Position numbers and translations under genes: made by a program
Source: Alnus glutinosa
Taxonomy: Eukaryota; Streptophyta; Magnoliopsida; Fagales; Betulaceae
Direction: 5' to 3'
Length of the DNA: 64,000 nucleotides
Assembly (NCBI RefSeq): GCF_958979055.1
Contig: NC_084896.1
Coordinates: 26,894,001 to 26,958,000 of the forward strand
Shown: positions 1-11,583 of the stretch, one piece after another
How the letters are laid out: each line of letters starts with the position of its first letter
Position numbering within the stretch: the stretch's first letter is position 1
Notes under the pieces: model-generated
The model's database searches: none
Told to the model about the DNA's origin: nothing
What the model saw: only the letters and a program-made list of their open reading frames with translations

Positions 1-1718
1 CATTACAATACTTTTAAATTTTAAAATAACAAAAACTTATAAAATTATAAAACATTAAAGCAAAGCTTTTTGGAAACTTACCAAATATCTAAAATAATGT
101 TTTGAGATATTAAAATCAGTTCAAAAACATCATTAATGGTTGAGAGGGATTTGTCCCATTTTCTTTTATCTTTTCTTTTCCCTTATATTTATTTTCTCTT
201 TTTCCTTAGGACCCAAGAGAGCATGTGAGAGTTAGAGGGCTTTTTTTTTTTTTTTTTTTTTAGTAGAGGGTAAAAGGAGTCTTTTTTCTTTTCTTTATAG
301 AGAGTTCTCCTTTGTTCCTTTTATCTTTTCAGAACTTAAAGGGTTAAATACTTTTTTTGTCTAATGTGATTTAAAAATTTTATTTTTTGTTCTTTTAATT
401 TTATTAAATTTTATTATTATTATTTTATTTTATAGGTGGTACCTATGTTATGGAAAAATATGAAAATAATGCCTCCATCTATTTTTCCGTTTAAAAATGA
501 CGGATTTCCATGTCAGCAACATGTAGCCCCCATTTTTTTTTTTTTTTTTTTAATTTTTTATCCTTAAGAAACTATTAGTTAAGTTCTAACTTACTAATTA
601 TAATATCTATAATCTACAACAAACAAACACTTAGTTTCTAACTTAGGAACTTAATGTTCTAATTACTGAACTAAGTCCTCATACTGAGTCCTTTTGTGAT
701 TAAGCCAACGTTGGGCATTATTAACGTGTGAAGTGTGGGCTGGGCTGTGAGTCCTTTTAATGTAGGCTGGGCTGGGTTGTTAAGGAAAGTTATAATTATT
801 TGCTTAATATCGCATATCTCTAACTCTAAGTAACTAAAAATTGAACTAGTTTAAATAAGTTTCTAACTATACTAACTAGACTATGTTTAATTGTTTTAGG
901 CTTCATAAAAATTAAGAGACATGCTGAGTTCATGCATGGACTAAAAATCATCAATGGGTAATGATGAATTTAATAAAAATCAGATGCTCAGTAATTAATA
1001 ATGTTGTATGTGAATTTTCATCAAATAATTATTTAATCTCATAAATATTTATATTAAAAACTGATGAATAATAAATATTCATATTACTTTAATAGGTGTT
1101 TAAATTCTATTTTAAGACATCATATTTTATGTCTTAAAATTTAGGGCGCTACAATATTCATATAGCCTTAGATAAACTTGAATTTGACCGAGTAATCCAT
1201 CGTCATGCATTAGATAAACTTTTTCACGGACTTAACCGCACCAGACTAAAACTTACAACCAAATATGTTTTGGCATTAAATTTGCTGACATTAAAAACCT
1301 TATTGTAAAGTGTATCAGAGATCAGAACTAAAACCAAAGAAAAATAAATGTAACAGATGTAAGAAACATACTTACAATCGAAGATGCATAGCCAAGATCT
1401 TAAAACAAACATCATAATTAATGTTAGAACGAGTTGCATTTACATATTTATAAGTATTGGATAAAGGCTAGCATGAGGGAACCCTGTGAGGACTTAACTG
1501 GATAAATATATTTATCATGAGTTTTTAGCACAAATAAACCAAAATAAATTATATCATGAGAATAAGGGAGCTTCATTAATTAATTGTTTCTGCATTATAT
1601 ATATATAAACTCTGCTATAATCCCGGCCTGGATAAAAGAACATATATGATTCCCAAGATAAATATGTCATTTACTATTTTAGTAAAAGAAAAGATAAATG
1701 CTTAAAATTCCAACACTT
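1..1718. other. AT-rich intergenic DNA, no gene seen
   Basis: I see no convincing coding region here. The stretch has poly-T runs (about 241-262 and 533-552) and many short A/T tracts. The only short open frame (1224-1439, minus) is AT-rich, has no recognisable motif and looks like chance. Confidence 0.6.
339..531 (+). repeat. Terminal fragment of a foldback-type repeat
   Basis: The text beginning GGGTTAAATAC and running through a 'ttttattttttgt' stretch, 'ggtacctatg' and 'ttatggaaaaa' resembles, in reverse complement, the end of the GC-rich foldback remnant near 27300-27510. It is probably a truncated terminus of the same family. No partner terminus or target duplication was found here. Confidence 0.4.
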
Positions 1719-1836
1719 TTTTTAGAATTTGATTCTAATCTAATATGTCACAGTCCTATGAGATTGTGGCACATTTTTTAAAACGATATATCTCATAAGA
1801 TTGTAACACATCAGATTAGAATCAAATTCTAAAAAA
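1719..1836. repeat. Inverted repeat (MITE-like hairpin)
   Basis: TTTAGAATTTGATTCTAATC from 1721 is mirrored by GATTAGAATCAAATTCTAAA ending near 1834. Between them are shorter mirrored pieces (TGTCACAGTCCTATGAGAT against ATCTCATAAGATTGTAACACA). The whole 118 bp can fold into one long imperfect hairpin. Family and target duplication are not determined. Confidence 0.6.
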
Positions 1837-1909
1837 AAATATTTGGATGTCTAATATTCCTCAAAAGAAAACAATCAGTGAATAATTGCCTCAACTATCA
1901 TTTGCATTG

Positions 1910-2127
1910 GATGCTTATGAACATGATCGAGGCTCATAATATTGCACTCCACTTTGTCCTTTGCAAAAATGCGAGCATAATATTGCACTCCACTCCACTT
2001 TATCCTTTGCAAAAAGGCGAGCAATTATATAATATTGCTCATGAACACCAACATGGGATCGCGTCGATGCTCATGAACATGATCGAAGCTCATAATATTG
2101 CACTCCACTTTGTCCTTAGCAAAAACT
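1910..2127 (+). repeat. Short local direct repeats
   Basis: A roughly 60-bp unit (GATGCTYATGAACATGATCG followed by CTCATAATATTGCACTCCAC) is present at 1910-1970 and again at 2068-2127. A shorter partial copy lies between them. The repeats keep an 85-codon frame open, but I see no protein family in it. Confidence 0.6.
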
Positions 2128-2414
2128 TTGTCTAAAGTGGTAGGATATTAAGACTAGTAGACGGACATGTGATTCAGGAGCCTAGTAATAAATTATTCAT
2201 ATATTAGGATTATTTAAAATTCTTAGGATATTAAGAATTTTACATTTATCCCCTCAACAATAGTTCTCATATTTATTCATGTTTTGAAAGTGAAAAGCTG
2301 ATATGACAAAATTTAAATTATTTCATTCAGAAATAATAATTGAAATTTGAAGAAATATGGAATATGTTGAGTATATATATTTGTAAGAAATTTTCCACAA
2401 CCCCATATAAAATT

Positions 2415-3314
2415 GGGAAAATTGCACCGTTGGTCCCTGTGGTATGGCATAATTATTTTTTACTCCCTGTGGTTTAAAAAATTACTGGGAGATCCTTGTG
2501 GTAGGTAATAATTACAAATCGATCCCTGGCGTCAAATTCTGTTAAATTTTTAACAGATTCCGTCAAATGCCACGTCAGCGACACGTGTCACCATCTTATG
2601 GCGACACGTGTCCATCTTAATAATAATAAAAATTATTAAAAAATAAATAAAAATACTTATTTAAAAAAAAAAAAAAATTCAAAAAAAAAATTCAAAAAAA
2701 AAAAAAAACTGAACACCGGCTTGGCCACCCATTTGGGGGTGGCCTGGCCGCCCCCAGCCACTGGGGGTGGCCGGGGGTGGCGCGCGGCCACCCCTGGAAG
2801 ATCCGGGGGTGGCGCGCAGCCACCCCAGTGGCCTGGGGGTGGCCGCGCGCCAACCCGGAGTTGTCTGGGGGTGGCGCGCGGCCACCCCCAGTTGCCTGGG
2901 GTGGCCATCGGGCCACCCCTGGATCTTCCAGGGGTGGCCCGAAGGCCACCCCCTGTGGCTTGGGGGTGGCCGCGCGCCACCCCCGGCCTCTGGGGGTGGC
3001 GCGCGGCCACCCCCAAATGGGTGGCCAAGCCGGTGTTCAGTTTTTTTTTTTAAAAAAAAAAAAAATAAGTATTTTTATTTATTTTTTAATAAATTTATAT
3101 TTTTTTATTAAGATGGACACGTGTCGCCATAAGATGGTGACACGTGTCGCTGACGTGGCATTTGACGGAATCTGTTAAAAAATTTAACAGAATTTGACGC
3201 CAGGGATCGATTTGTAATTATTACCTACCACAAGGATCTCCCAGTAATTTTTTAAACCACAGGGAGTAAAAAATAATTATGCCATACCACAGAGACCAAC
3301 GGTGTAATTTTCCC
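2415..3314. mobile_element. Mutator-like foldback element, 900 bp
   Basis: The left end GGGAAAATTGCACCGTTGGT is mirrored by ACCAACGGTGTAATTTTCCC at the right end. It is flanked by a perfect 9-bp duplication TATAAAATT (2406-2414 and 3315-3323). Inverted arms of about 240 bp (with a CACGTGTC-rich inner part) enclose a GC-rich core at 2713-3040 made of GGGGGTGGC and GCCACCCC blocks that are themselves palindromic, so almost the whole element can form one hairpin. A 9-bp duplication and long inverted ends fit a non-autonomous Mutator-like (MULE) element; that assignment is inference. The overlapping Gly/Pro/Arg-rich open frames on both strands are by-products of the repeats. Confidence 0.8.
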
Positions 3315-3371
3315 TATAAAATTGACAAATATTTCTTAACATATGAGAAGCACATGTTGTTTTATTTTGCT

Positions 3372-3376
<5 letters not shown>

Positions 3377-3423
<47 letters not shown>
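3377..3423. repeat. (TA)n microsatellite
   Basis: An uninterrupted run of alternating T and A follows the foldback element. Confidence 0.9.
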
Positions 3424-3427
<4 letters not shown>

Positions 3428-3545
3428 ACCATGGTTTGTCAATTTATCTTCACATCAATCCTAAATAAAAAGAAAAAATAAATAAATTGTGAATTGATAA
3501 TGTCACCTCCAACGGAGAAATTATTAAAAAAAAAATACAAAAGGC

Positions 3546-3690
3546 TTTATGTTGTCATAAACTTCCACAGGTTTCTTGACCAAAAAAAAATAAAAAAATA
3601 AAGGCTTTTCGACTAAAGAGAGCACTTTACTCAAAAAGCTTATCTCTTTAGTCCAAAAAACCTATAAAAGTTTATGACAACACGACTTAG
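3546..3690. repeat. MITE-like inverted repeat
   Basis: TATGTTGTCATAAACTTCC on the left is mirrored by TTTATGACAACAC on the right, and the inner text around 'cttatctctttagt' also folds back. A related copy lies at about 22938-23055, so this is a dispersed short family. Confidence 0.5.
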
Positions 3691-4059
3691 CATAGCAATG
3701 ATCCATGTAGTAGAAAATGGGAGTGTTTTTTAAAGATCCTTAAGTTGAATTTATTATTATTATTATTATTATTTTAAAATTAGTAAAAAGTGATTGGTGC
3801 AGTATAAAGTATAAAAAATTTGTATAAAAAAGTGAAAAAAATTATATAGTGCAGTAGTTTTTTTTTTATTTAAATAGAATTAAAAATTATTGATGTAATA
3901 TAAAAAAATATAAAATAAAAAACTAGAATATTTTGAACTTGATTACTTTTAGAAAAAATGAAAATAAAAGATGGAAGTGTGGTGTTTAAACACCCCAATA
4001 CCCCATGATAGTTTATAAATCATTCTTTGTATTAAATTAGAATTCTTTAAAATTATTAA

Positions 4060-4314
4060 GATTTCCGGTTTTAAAAAGTATTATTTAAAAATAGCGATTT
4101 TAAAATGTGCGATTTAAAAAATTGAATTTTAAAAATGCAGTTAAGCATTCGGCAAAATTGCAGTTTGACCTTTAAAATTATAGGATAACCTTTCAAATTT
4201 TGCAATTTCAAAAAATATATAATTGCTTGGGATTTGAAAAAATCAGTTTTTTGCGTTTTTAAATTGTAATTTTTTAAAAATACAATTCTCAAACGATTTA
4301 TTTTCTATGATTTG
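4060..4314. repeat. Fragment of a 'gcgattt' palindromic MITE family
   Basis: This AT-rich stretch contains repeated 'gcgatttaaaa' and 'ttgcaattt' pieces that resemble the complete palindromic element at 23058-23368. It is cut off on the right by the CACTA-ended element that begins at 4315. Confidence 0.4.
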
Positions 4315-4646
4315 CACTACAAAAAAACATTCAATTTGCCATGTGACTACAGTAGCCGTTACTGTAGTCACGTGATCTATATGGCCACGTCGCTGAATGT
4401 AGCTGTGACATGGCCAACTGACCACGTGGAATTCGTGCACGTGGCCACATGGCCACATGGGATTCGGACACATGGCCACATCTAGCCACGTTTCACAGTC
4501 CACGTGGCCGACTGGTCATGTGCACTGGTACCACGTGGCCAACTGTAGTAATTTTTAAAAAAGCCGTCTCTAAAAATTTAATTCTAGACAGTTTTAGAAA
4601 CTGTCTAGAAAAAAACCGTCAATAATTCATCTCCTTTTTTGTAGTG
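4315..4646. mobile_element. CACTA-ended miniature transposon, 332 bp
   Basis: The left end CACTACAAAAAAAC and right end TTTTTTGTAGTG form the inverted terminus typical of CACTA (En/Spm) transposons. The subterminal interior repeats CACGTGGCC and CACATGGCC in both orientations (for example around 4437-4470 and 4500-4545), as transposase-binding repeats do in that superfamily. There is no coding capacity. The flanking triplets are TTG and GTG, so the expected 3-bp duplication is not perfect. The right end abuts the DUF247 pseudogene A with no gap. Confidence 0.65.
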
Positions 4647-4857
4647 GTGCACTTCATTGATTTGTTAAGAACCTTTTTTCTGCCTCCATCAGAAAGGTTA
4701 CAAGAAATAAAGCGTGGCGAAAAAGTTAGGCATTTGTAAAGTGTGAGCCAGTTGGACGGGGCAGGAGTGAAATTTAAAGTGGGCTTAAGCGAATGCTTAT
4801 TTGACTTAAAATTCACAAATGGAGTGTTAGAAATACCATGCTTTAGAGTATACCATA
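4647..4857 (+). pseudogene. DUF247 pseudogene A, middle part (5' of retrotransposon)
   Basis: Translated in frame, this is the part of a DUF247 protein running from the 'HF-DLLRTFFLP' segment to the 'FDLKFTNGVLEIPC' segment, closely matching pseudogene D and genes C and G. The region encoding the N-terminal half is absent: the homology starts at the end of the CACTA-like element. A TAA stop interrupts the frame at 4737-4739, where paralogues have a Tyr codon. The gene is then split at 4857 by the Gypsy element; the 3' part resumes at 11584. Clearly non-functional as DUF247. Confidence 0.85.
4853..4857. repeat. Target-site duplication CCATA (left)
   Basis: CCATA directly precedes the left LTR and is repeated directly after the right LTR at 11584-11588. 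The 5-bp length is normal for LTR retrotransposon insertion. Confidence 0.9.
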
Positions 4858-5666
4858 TGATATGAACTCCACCAACAAATGTGATGAAACCCGATAGCAA
4901 TGATGGTTTGAAACCCCAAGATCGTGTAGACAAGAATTGTTGAGGCTTGACCCGTCACCTAACTAGATGAGAAACCAAGACTACGAAGGATTGAAACGCC
5001 ACACCAAGAATCTGAATCTCTTCAAGAATCAAGGTGATAAGTTTGGTTGTTTGAACACCACAAGATTAACTTGATAAGCTCAAAAAGTTCTTTCAAGAAC
5101 AAAGAGGAACACAAGACCTCACAATAATAATTTTCTGAAAACAAAATTCTATATCCCTTACAAAATTCGTTATGCCCATATATATACTTGGAACAACCCT
5201 CCAAGAATAGGAAAAGTCTTAATTATAGCTTTAAAAGCAACACAAGTGCCAACATAAACAAGTCCCAATATTTTTAGGTCTCTTTGGACTTCTAGAGGCA
5301 ACCAAAATAACTAAATGACTAAATTCATAACCAGCCAAGACCAAGTTCATTCCCCTATTTAATATCCTTGAAACTCAACGAGTTCACACCCTTTAATGGT
5401 CAAACCAAGCTGGTCACGTTTTTGCATGCTAATTATCCTCTTCAACTGCTTTGATGACATGGACTAAGCCTTGATTATTATTTGAGCCCATCTTGGTCTT
5501 TTTAGAATCAGCCCAATTCTCTTGGATTAGCCCATTTAGTGCTTCCTTGAAACGTTTGGCTCTAAGTCTTGTAATTGGGCCACTAGGAAGTGACAAAGGG
5601 TCTTGCACAACTTCAGCCTCATTCCCATGTGTATGATCAGCATGTCCAGCTCCTTGGTTTCCATCA
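4858..5666 (-). repeat. 3' LTR of the Gypsy element
   Basis: 809 bp from TGATATGAACTCC to GGTTTCCATCA as read on the + strand. The same sequence recurs at 10775-11583. Confidence 0.95.
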
Positions 5667-5680
5667 TTCTCCCCCTCTTA
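5667..5680 (-). promoter_or_regulatory. Polypurine tract
   Basis: On the minus strand the bases next to the 3' LTR read AAGAGGGGGAGAA, the expected plus-strand primer for reverse transcription. The gag-pol stop codon sits at its upstream edge, so there is virtually no untranslated space between pol and LTR. Confidence 0.8.
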
Positions 5681-8600
5681 AGAAGGATTTGTCCTCAAAT
5701 CATCACCTACATCAAATGGAGACAAATCAGCAACATTAAAGCTTGCACTAACACCATACTCACTCGGTAAGTCAAGCTTGTAGGCATTATCATTGATGCG
5801 CTCCACTACTTGGAATGGTCCGTCACCCCGAGGTAGGAGTTTTGAACGCCGTTTCTCTGGAAAACGTTCCTTCCTTAAGTGTAACCAAACCCAATCTCCT
5901 GGTTCAAATACTACCTTCTTGCGTCCCTTGTTGGCTTGATGGACATATTGTTGAGTCCTCCTTTCAATGTTCAGCCGTGCCTTTTCATGAATCATCTTTA
6001 CAAATTCTGCCTTCTTTTTGCCATCTAAGTTCACACGTTCACTCAAAGGTAAAGGAGTTAAATCCAAAGGTGACAATGGGTTAAAGCCATAAACAATATC
6101 AAATGGTGAAAACTTAGTTGCAGAATGTATACTTCTATTGTAAGCAAATTCAACATGTGGCAAACAATCTTCCCATGTTTTCAAATTCTTTTTAATGATA
6201 GCACGCAACAAAGAAGACAAAGTTCTATTTACTACTTCAGTTTGACCATCCGTTTGTGGATGACAAGCAGTAGAAAACAACAATTTGGTTCCCAACTTTC
6301 CCCACAAAGTCTTCCAAAAGTAACTCAAAAACTTTGCATCCCTATCAGAAACAATGGTCCTAGGCATGCCATGTAACTTAACAATTTCTTTGAAGAACAA
6401 ATCAGCTATATGTGATGCATCATCAGTTTTATGACAAGCAATGAAGTGTGCCATCTTGGAAAATCTATCTACCACCACAAAAATTGAATCTCTCCCCCTC
6501 TTAGTCCTAGGTAAACCTAAAACAAAATCCATAGAAATATCAGTCCAAGGTTCACTACGTATTGGCAAAGGGGTGTACAAACCATGGGGTTTCAACTTAG
6601 ACTTAGCATGTTTACACGTGATACACTTCTCACAGATTCTTTCCACATCACGTTTCATATGAGGCCAAAAAAAATGATCATGCAAAATTCCTAAAGTCTT
6701 AGCTACACCAAAATGACCCATCAAACCACCACCATGAGCTTCTCTCACAAGCAATTCACGCAAAGAACACATAGGCACACACAGTTTATTTTCCCGAAAC
6801 AAAAATCCATCTTGCCTATAAAACTTATCAAACGCCACTTTTTCACATGCATTGAACACATCAGCAAAATCAGAATCTTGTGCATACAAATCCTTAATAT
6901 ATTCAAAGCCAAGCAATTTTGTATCTAAAATGGAAAGTAAAGCATACCTTCGGGACAATGCATCAGCCACCACATTTTTCTTACCTTGCTTGTATCTGAT
7001 CACATAAGGAAATGTTTCAATGAATTCCACCCACTTGGCATGGCGTTTGTTCAACCTTTGCTGTCCTTTCAAATGCTTCAAAGATTCATGATCTGTGTGA
7101 ATCACAAATTCCTTTGGCCATAGATAGTGCTGCCAATTTTCCAAAGCCCTTACCAAGGCATACATTTCCTTATCATAAGTGGGGTAATTTAGGGCTGCCC
7201 CACTCAACTTTTCACTGAAATAAGCAACTGGATGACCACCTTGCATCAAAACAGCTCCAATACCTATTCCTGAAGCATCACACTCAATTTCAAAAGTTTT
7301 AGCAAAGTTAGGTAAAACAAGCAAAGGTGCATTAGTTAACTTTTCTTTGATCAGATTAAATGCATTTTCTTGTTCTTTTCCCCACTTAAACGGCACATTT
7401 TTCTTGATGACTTCAGTAAGAGGGGCGGCTAAGCTACTAAAATCACGCACAAACCGTCTATAGAAGCTAGCTAAGCCGTGGAAACTCCTCACTTGGCTGA
7501 TTGTTGTAGGCGTTGGCCACTCTTGGATTGCCTTCACCTTTTCCTCGTCCACCCCAATTCCTCTCTTACTAACAACAAAACCAAGAAACACAAGCTTATC
7601 CGTGCAAAAGGTGCACTTCTTGAGATTAGCAAACAACTTTTCTTTCCTCAAGATTTCCAAAACAGATTTTAAATGCATCACATGTTCTTCCAAGTTTTTG
7701 CTATAAATTAGGATATCATCAAAATACACAACTACAAATCTGCCAATAAATACACGCAAAACATGGTTCATCAAACGCATAAATGTGCTTGGCGCATTAG
7801 TTAAGCCGAAAGGCATCACTAACCATTCATACAAACCATATTTAGTTTTAAAAGCAGTTTTCCATTCATCACCTTCCTTCATCCTAATTTGATGATATCC
7901 ACTCTTAAGATCAATTTTTGTAAAGACACAAGAACCATGCAATTCATCCAGCATATCATCTAACCTAGGAATAGGATGACGATACTTTACCGTTATGTTG
8001 TTGATGGCCCGGCAGTCAACACACATTCTCCATGTTCCATCCTTCTTAGGAACTAATAGCACCGGGACCGCACAAGGACTCATGCTTTCACGCACATACC
8101 CCTTCTCCAATAATTCACCTACTTGCCTCTGAAGTTCCTTGGTCTCCTCAGGATTGCTCCTATAAGCAGGTCGGTTAGGAATTGATGCACCGGGTATGAA
8201 ATCAATTTGATGTTCAATCCCTCGGATTGGAGGTAAGCCACTAGGTACCTCTTCGGGAAAGACATCTTCAAACTTCTGCAAAAGAGAAACAATATTGCTC
8301 GGCAAAGTACCGACGAGATCATTAGTACATAAAAGAGCCTCCTTGTACATGAGTACAATAAGGGGCTGGTGTGAAAATAATGCTCTCTTGATCTCACTTT
8401 TTTTTGCAATGTAACTGAATTTTTCCTCTCTTGCTCTCACTATGGCCGAAATCCTCTCTCTTTCTTTTTCACTCTGATCAATGTTTTTCTCTCTTTCTTT
8501 TTTTTTCAACTCTTTTTTTCCACTTTCGGCCTTCCTTTCTTTTTCTTTTTTCTTTTCATTTGATCTTTGTAACTTTAGTTGGTCCTCCATGACCTGTTTT

Positions 8601-10255
8601 GGAGTTAATGGCACAAGAGTAATGGGTTGCCTTTTAAGAGTGAAAGAATACCTATTTGTGAATCCATCATGCGTAACCCTCCGATCATACTGCCATGGTC
8701 TTCCCAACAATAAATGGCATGCATGCATAGGAACCACATCACAAAGCACCTCATCCTCATATTTGCCAATGGATAATGCCACCAACACTTGCCTTGTCAC
8801 CTTGATTTCGCCACATTCATTCAGCCACTGAAGCCGGTAAGGGTGAGGATGTTTCAAGGTGGTTAAGGCCAATTTCTCCACCAAATAAGTGCTGGCTACA
8901 TTTGTGCAACTCCCACCATCAATAATGACACTGCAAACTTTGTTATTTACAAAGCACCGAGTATGAAACAAGTTTTCCCTTTGGTTACTTTCTTCCTCCT
9001 TAACTTGCACATTGAGAACTCGCCTTGCTACCAATAAATCTCCAACCACAGCATTTTGCTCATCATCGGCATCCTCCAAAGGTGGCATGTCATCATCATC
9101 TACTTCTTCCTCATTCTCCGACTCAATCTCTCCTTGGGCGTTTATCACCATCACCCTTTTGTTTACACACTGGCTGGCTATGTGTCCCCACCCCTGACAT
9201 TTAAAACACTTAATATCACATGTTTTAGAAATAGAAGCCTCGGTGTTACCTGAAGTAGTGGTGGTTGTTGGTTTGGCATTCTTAGAGGGTTCAAATTTTT
9301 GCTTATTTTGAAGCTGCTCGTCCCTTTTTGGAGCTGTCTTCCATGGGCTGGTGGTAGCCATAGGTTGTCCCCTCCTAGCCAATCCATTTCGTTTGAATTG
9401 TTCCTCCACTTTTATGGCTTGATGCACCATATCTGTTAACTCAACATAGTGCTGCAACTCGACTATATCTGCAATCTCACGATTTAAACCGTGCAAAAAC
9501 CTAGCCATGGTGGCTTCTCGGTCCTCTTCTACATTAGCCCGGATCATTGCTACCTCCATCTCCTTGTAATACTCATCCACACTCTTGGAACCTTGAGTTA
9601 ACCTCTGCAACTTTTGATACAATCCCCTATAATAATGGTTGGGTACAAAACGCCTCCTCATAAGCATTTTCATCTCCTCCCAAGTGTCCACGGGTGGCTC
9701 TCTATTTCTCCTCCTATTAATCAGTAATTGATCCCACCAAACAATGGCATAATCTGTGAATTCAATTGCAGCCAACTTAACCTTCTTTATCTCCGAGTAG
9801 TTGTGACAATCAAACACCATCTCCATTTTAGTTTCCCACTCCAAATAAGCTTCAGGATCATTTTTACCTTGAAAAGACGGAATTTTAATCTTTATGTTTC
9901 CTAAATCATTATCCCTCCTAGGCCTACCCATCCTAGCTTCTCTATTCCCATACCCACGCTCAAACCTGCCTCGGTTCAAATATGGCTCATCAAATTCCTC
10001 CAACTCCGCCTCTTCCTCAACATTCCGCCACGGAACACGCCCACCTTGTTGCCTATTGGGATTGTCTTGTTGCTGTCCCCTAGGAGTTTCTGCTTCTACC
10101 CTGTCCAACCTCTCGTGAATAGGTTCTAATTCAGCCCTCAACATACGCCTCATCTCCCCTAACAACGCTTGCATTTGGAGGTTCGAAGCTGCGGGTTGTC
10201 GAAATTCTTCGGTTGTGTCTTCTTCTTGATTATTGGACATGTTTAGAATCTGCAA
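5678..10255 (-). CDS. Ty3/Gypsy gag-pol polyprotein, uninterrupted
   Basis: A single frame of 1525 codons encodes the whole polyprotein, which acts in virus-like particles to copy the element RNA and integrate it. In order: Gag core (about residues 130-290), CCHC zinc knuckle ([14 protein letters not shown], 350-363), aspartic protease with IIDGGS at 444-449 in place of the usual D-S/T-G, reverse transcriptase with [13 protein letters not shown] and YFDD at 844-847, RNase H (FEIECDASG), integrase HHCC finger (H-H-CEKC-TCKHAK), and a D,D,E core with the Glu in GQTEVVNR. The C-terminus carries FNVADLSPF, common in plant Gypsy integrases; no chromodomain follows. A second Met five codons in (MSNNQ) could equally be the start. 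There are no stops or frameshifts, which fits the near-identical LTRs. Confidence 0.95.
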   Translation of the reverse strand: MQILNMSNNQEEDTTEEFRQPAASNLQMQALLGEMRRMLRAELEPIHERLDRVEAETPRGQQQDNPNRQQGGRVPWRNVEEEAELEEFDEPYLNRGRFERGYGNREARMGRPRRDNDLGNIKIKIPSFQGKNDPEAYLEWETKMEMVFDCHNYSEIKKVKLAAIEFTDYAIVWWDQLLINRRRNREPPVDTWEEMKMLMRRRFVPNHYYRGLYQKLQRLTQGSKSVDEYYKEMEVAMIRANVEEDREATMARFLHGLNREIADIVELQHYVELTDMVHQAIKVEEQFKRNGLARRGQPMATTSPWKTAPKRDEQLQNKQKFEPSKNAKPTTTTTSGNTEASISKTCDIKCFKCQGWGHIASQCVNKRVMVINAQGEIESENEEEVDDDDMPPLEDADDEQNAVVGDLLVARRVLNVQVKEEESNQRENLFHTRCFVNNKVCSVIIDGGSCTNVASTYLVEKLALTTLKHPHPYRLQWLNECGEIKVTRQVLVALSIGKYEDEVLCDVVPMHACHLLLGRPWQYDRRVTHDGFTNRYSFTLKRQPITLVPLTPKQVMEDQLKLQRSNEKKKEKERKAESGKKELKKKEREKNIDQSEKERERISAIVRAREEKFSYIAKKSEIKRALFSHQPLIVLMYKEALLCTNDLVGTLPSNIVSLLQKFEDVFPEEVPSGLPPIRGIEHQIDFIPGASIPNRPAYRSNPEETKELQRQVGELLEKGYVRESMSPCAVPVLLVPKKDGTWRMCVDCRAINNITVKYRHPIPRLDDMLDELHGSCVFTKIDLKSGYHQIRMKEGDEWKTAFKTKYGLYEWLVMPFGLTNAPSTFMRLMNHVLRVFIGRFVVVYFDDILIYSKNLEEHVMHLKSVLEILRKEKLFANLKKCTFCTDKLVFLGFVVSKRGIGVDEEKVKAIQEWPTPTTISQVRSFHGLASFYRRFVRDFSSLAAPLTEVIKKNVPFKWGKEQENAFNLIKEKLTNAPLLVLPNFAKTFEIECDASGIGIGAVLMQGGHPVAYFSEKLSGAALNYPTYDKEMYALVRALENWQHYLWPKEFVIHTDHESLKHLKGQQRLNKRHAKWVEFIETFPYVIRYKQGKKNVVADALSRRYALLSILDTKLLGFEYIKDLYAQDSDFADVFNACEKVAFDKFYRQDGFLFRENKLCVPMCSLRELLVREAHGGGLMGHFGVAKTLGILHDHFFWPHMKRDVERICEKCITCKHAKSKLKPHGLYTPLPIRSEPWTDISMDFVLGLPRTKRGRDSIFVVVDRFSKMAHFIACHKTDDASHIADLFFKEIVKLHGMPRTIVSDRDAKFLSYFWKTLWGKLGTKLLFSTACHPQTDGQTEVVNRTLSSLLRAIIKKNLKTWEDCLPHVEFAYNRSIHSATKFSPFDIVYGFNPLSPLDLTPLPLSERVNLDGKKKAEFVKMIHEKARLNIERRTQQYVHQANKGRKKVVFEPGDWVWLHLRKERFPEKRRSKLLPRGDGPFQVVERINDNAYKLDLPSEYGVSASFNVADLSPFDVGDDLRTNPS

Positions 10256-10474
10256 AACAAGGTTAGAATCCTCACAAGCACTCCCTCACGTGTTTCACTC
10301 AAGAATTAATACACTTACACTCGTGTTTTCACTCTAAACGGCTTTTACCCTCTTTTGGTCTCACACACTCTTGCCTTTTTCCACTCTTTTGTGTCTTCTT
10401 AGTTCTTAATCGAACTTCAAGAAACTAATTCAAAATAATCCAGCAGCAATTGAGAAATAACCAAAACTCATCAA

Positions 10475-10595
10475 AAAGGTCAAGAACTTGAATAATGTGA
10501 GAAACAAGATAGAAAGGAAGAAATTTTCTTACTCAGAAAGGTCAAGAACTTGAATAAGGTGAGAAACAAGATAGAAAGTAAGAAATTTTCTTACT
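10475..10595. repeat. 62-bp tandem duplication in the leader
   Basis: AAAGGTCAAGAACTTGAATA begins both copies and TTTTCTTACT ends both. Only a few bases differ (AATGTG/AAGGTG, AAGGAAG/AAGTAAG). Confidence 0.8.
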
Positions 10596-10611
10596 GGAAA
10601 CGAGTACTTTT

Positions 10612-10660
<49 letters not shown>

Positions 10661-10758
10661 TTTTTTTTTATTTTTTTTTTTTTTTCACAGCAGGGAACAG
10701 GAGATTAAAAAAAAATAGAAACAATAATAAAAGATAGTCAAACTTGCCTTAGAACCAA

Positions 10759-10771
10759 GGCTCTGATACCA
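10759..10771 (-). promoter_or_regulatory. Primer-binding site, initiator-Met tRNA type
   Basis: On the minus strand, three bases after the 5' LTR, the sequence reads TGGTATCAGAGCC. This is the standard plant retrotransposon site complementary to the 3' end of initiator methionine tRNA. Confidence 0.85.
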
Positions 10772-10774
10772 AAA

Positions 10775-11583
10775 TGATATGAACTCCACCAACAAATGTG
10801 ATGAAACCCGATAGCAATGATGGTTTGAAACCCCAAGATCGTGTAGACAAGAATTGTTGAGGCTTGACCCGTCACCTAACTAGATGAGAAACCAAGACTA
10901 CGAAGGATTGAAACGCCACACCAAGAATCTGAATCTCTTCAAGAATCAAGGTGATAAGTTTGGTTGTTTGAACGCCACAAGATTAACTTGATAAGCTCAA
11001 AAAGTTCTTTCAAGAACAAAGAGGAACACAAGACCTCACAATAATAATTTTCTGAAAACAAAATTCTATATCCCTTACAAAATTCGTTATGCCCATATAT
11101 ATACTTGGAACAACCCTCCAAGAATAGGAAAAGTCTTAATTATAGCTTTAAAAGCAACACAAGTGCCAACATAAACAAGTCCCAATATTTTTAGGTCTCT
11201 TTGGACTTCTAGAGGCAACCAAAATAACTAAATGACTAAATTCATAACCAGCCAAGACCAAGTTCATTCCCCTATTTAATATCCTTGAAACTCAACGAGT
11301 TCACACCCTTTAATGGTCAAACCAAGCTGGTCACGTTTTTGCATGCTAATTATCCTCTTCAACTGCTTTGATGACATGGACTAAGCCTTGATTATTATTT
11401 GAGCCCATCTTGGTCTTTTTAGAATCAGCCCAATTCTCTTGGATTAGCCCATTTAGTGCTTCCTTGAAACGTTTGGCTCTAAGTCTTGTAATTGGGCCAC
11501 TAGGAAGTGACAAAGGGTCTTGCACAACTTCAGCCCCATTCCCATGTGTATGATCAGCATGTCGAGCTCCTTGGTTTCCATCA
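10775..11583 (-). repeat. 5' LTR of the Gypsy element
   Basis: 809 bp, nearly identical to 4858-5666. A TATA-like stretch (minus-strand AGTATATATATGGG, about 11091-11104) is a plausible core promoter for the element transcript. Confidence 0.95.

Larger units (their letters stand above)
10256..10774 (-). other. 5' leader of the Gypsy element
   Basis: About 520 bp between the primer site and gag. It contains a tandem duplication (10475-10536 and 10537-10595, 62-bp period) and a long poly-T run on the + strand (about 10612-10686), which is poly-A in the element's RNA. Confidence 0.7.
4858..11583 (-). mobile_element. Complete Ty3/Gypsy LTR retrotransposon, 6.7 kb, nested in DUF247 pseudogene A
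   Basis: Two 809-bp LTRs (4858-5666 and 10775-11583) begin TG and end CA, and the element is flanked by the 5-bp duplication CCATA. On the minus strand the order is 5' LTR, initiator-Met-type primer site, leader, one gag-pol frame, purine tract, 3' LTR. By eye the LTRs differ at only three positions (5057/10974, 5619/11536, 5647/11564), so the insertion is young. With an intact coding frame, primer site and purine tract it may be autonomous. The Ty3/Gypsy call rests on integrase lying after RNase H. The lineage within Gypsy is not settled; no chromodomain is obvious. Confidence 0.95.

Noticed and set aside
2657-3178. Several overlapping Gly/Pro/Arg-rich open frames on both strands
   Set aside because: They lie in the GC-rich palindromic core of a foldback element; codons follow the repeat and no protein family is visible.
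5815-10118. Plus-strand frames across the Gypsy polyprotein
   Set aside because: Shadows of the minus-strand gag-pol gene.
10759-10771. tRNA-Met gene at the TGGTATCAGAGC strings (also 33838, 35918, 63246)
   Set aside because: Only the short 3'-complement is present, without a cloverleaf; these are primer sites or their derivatives.
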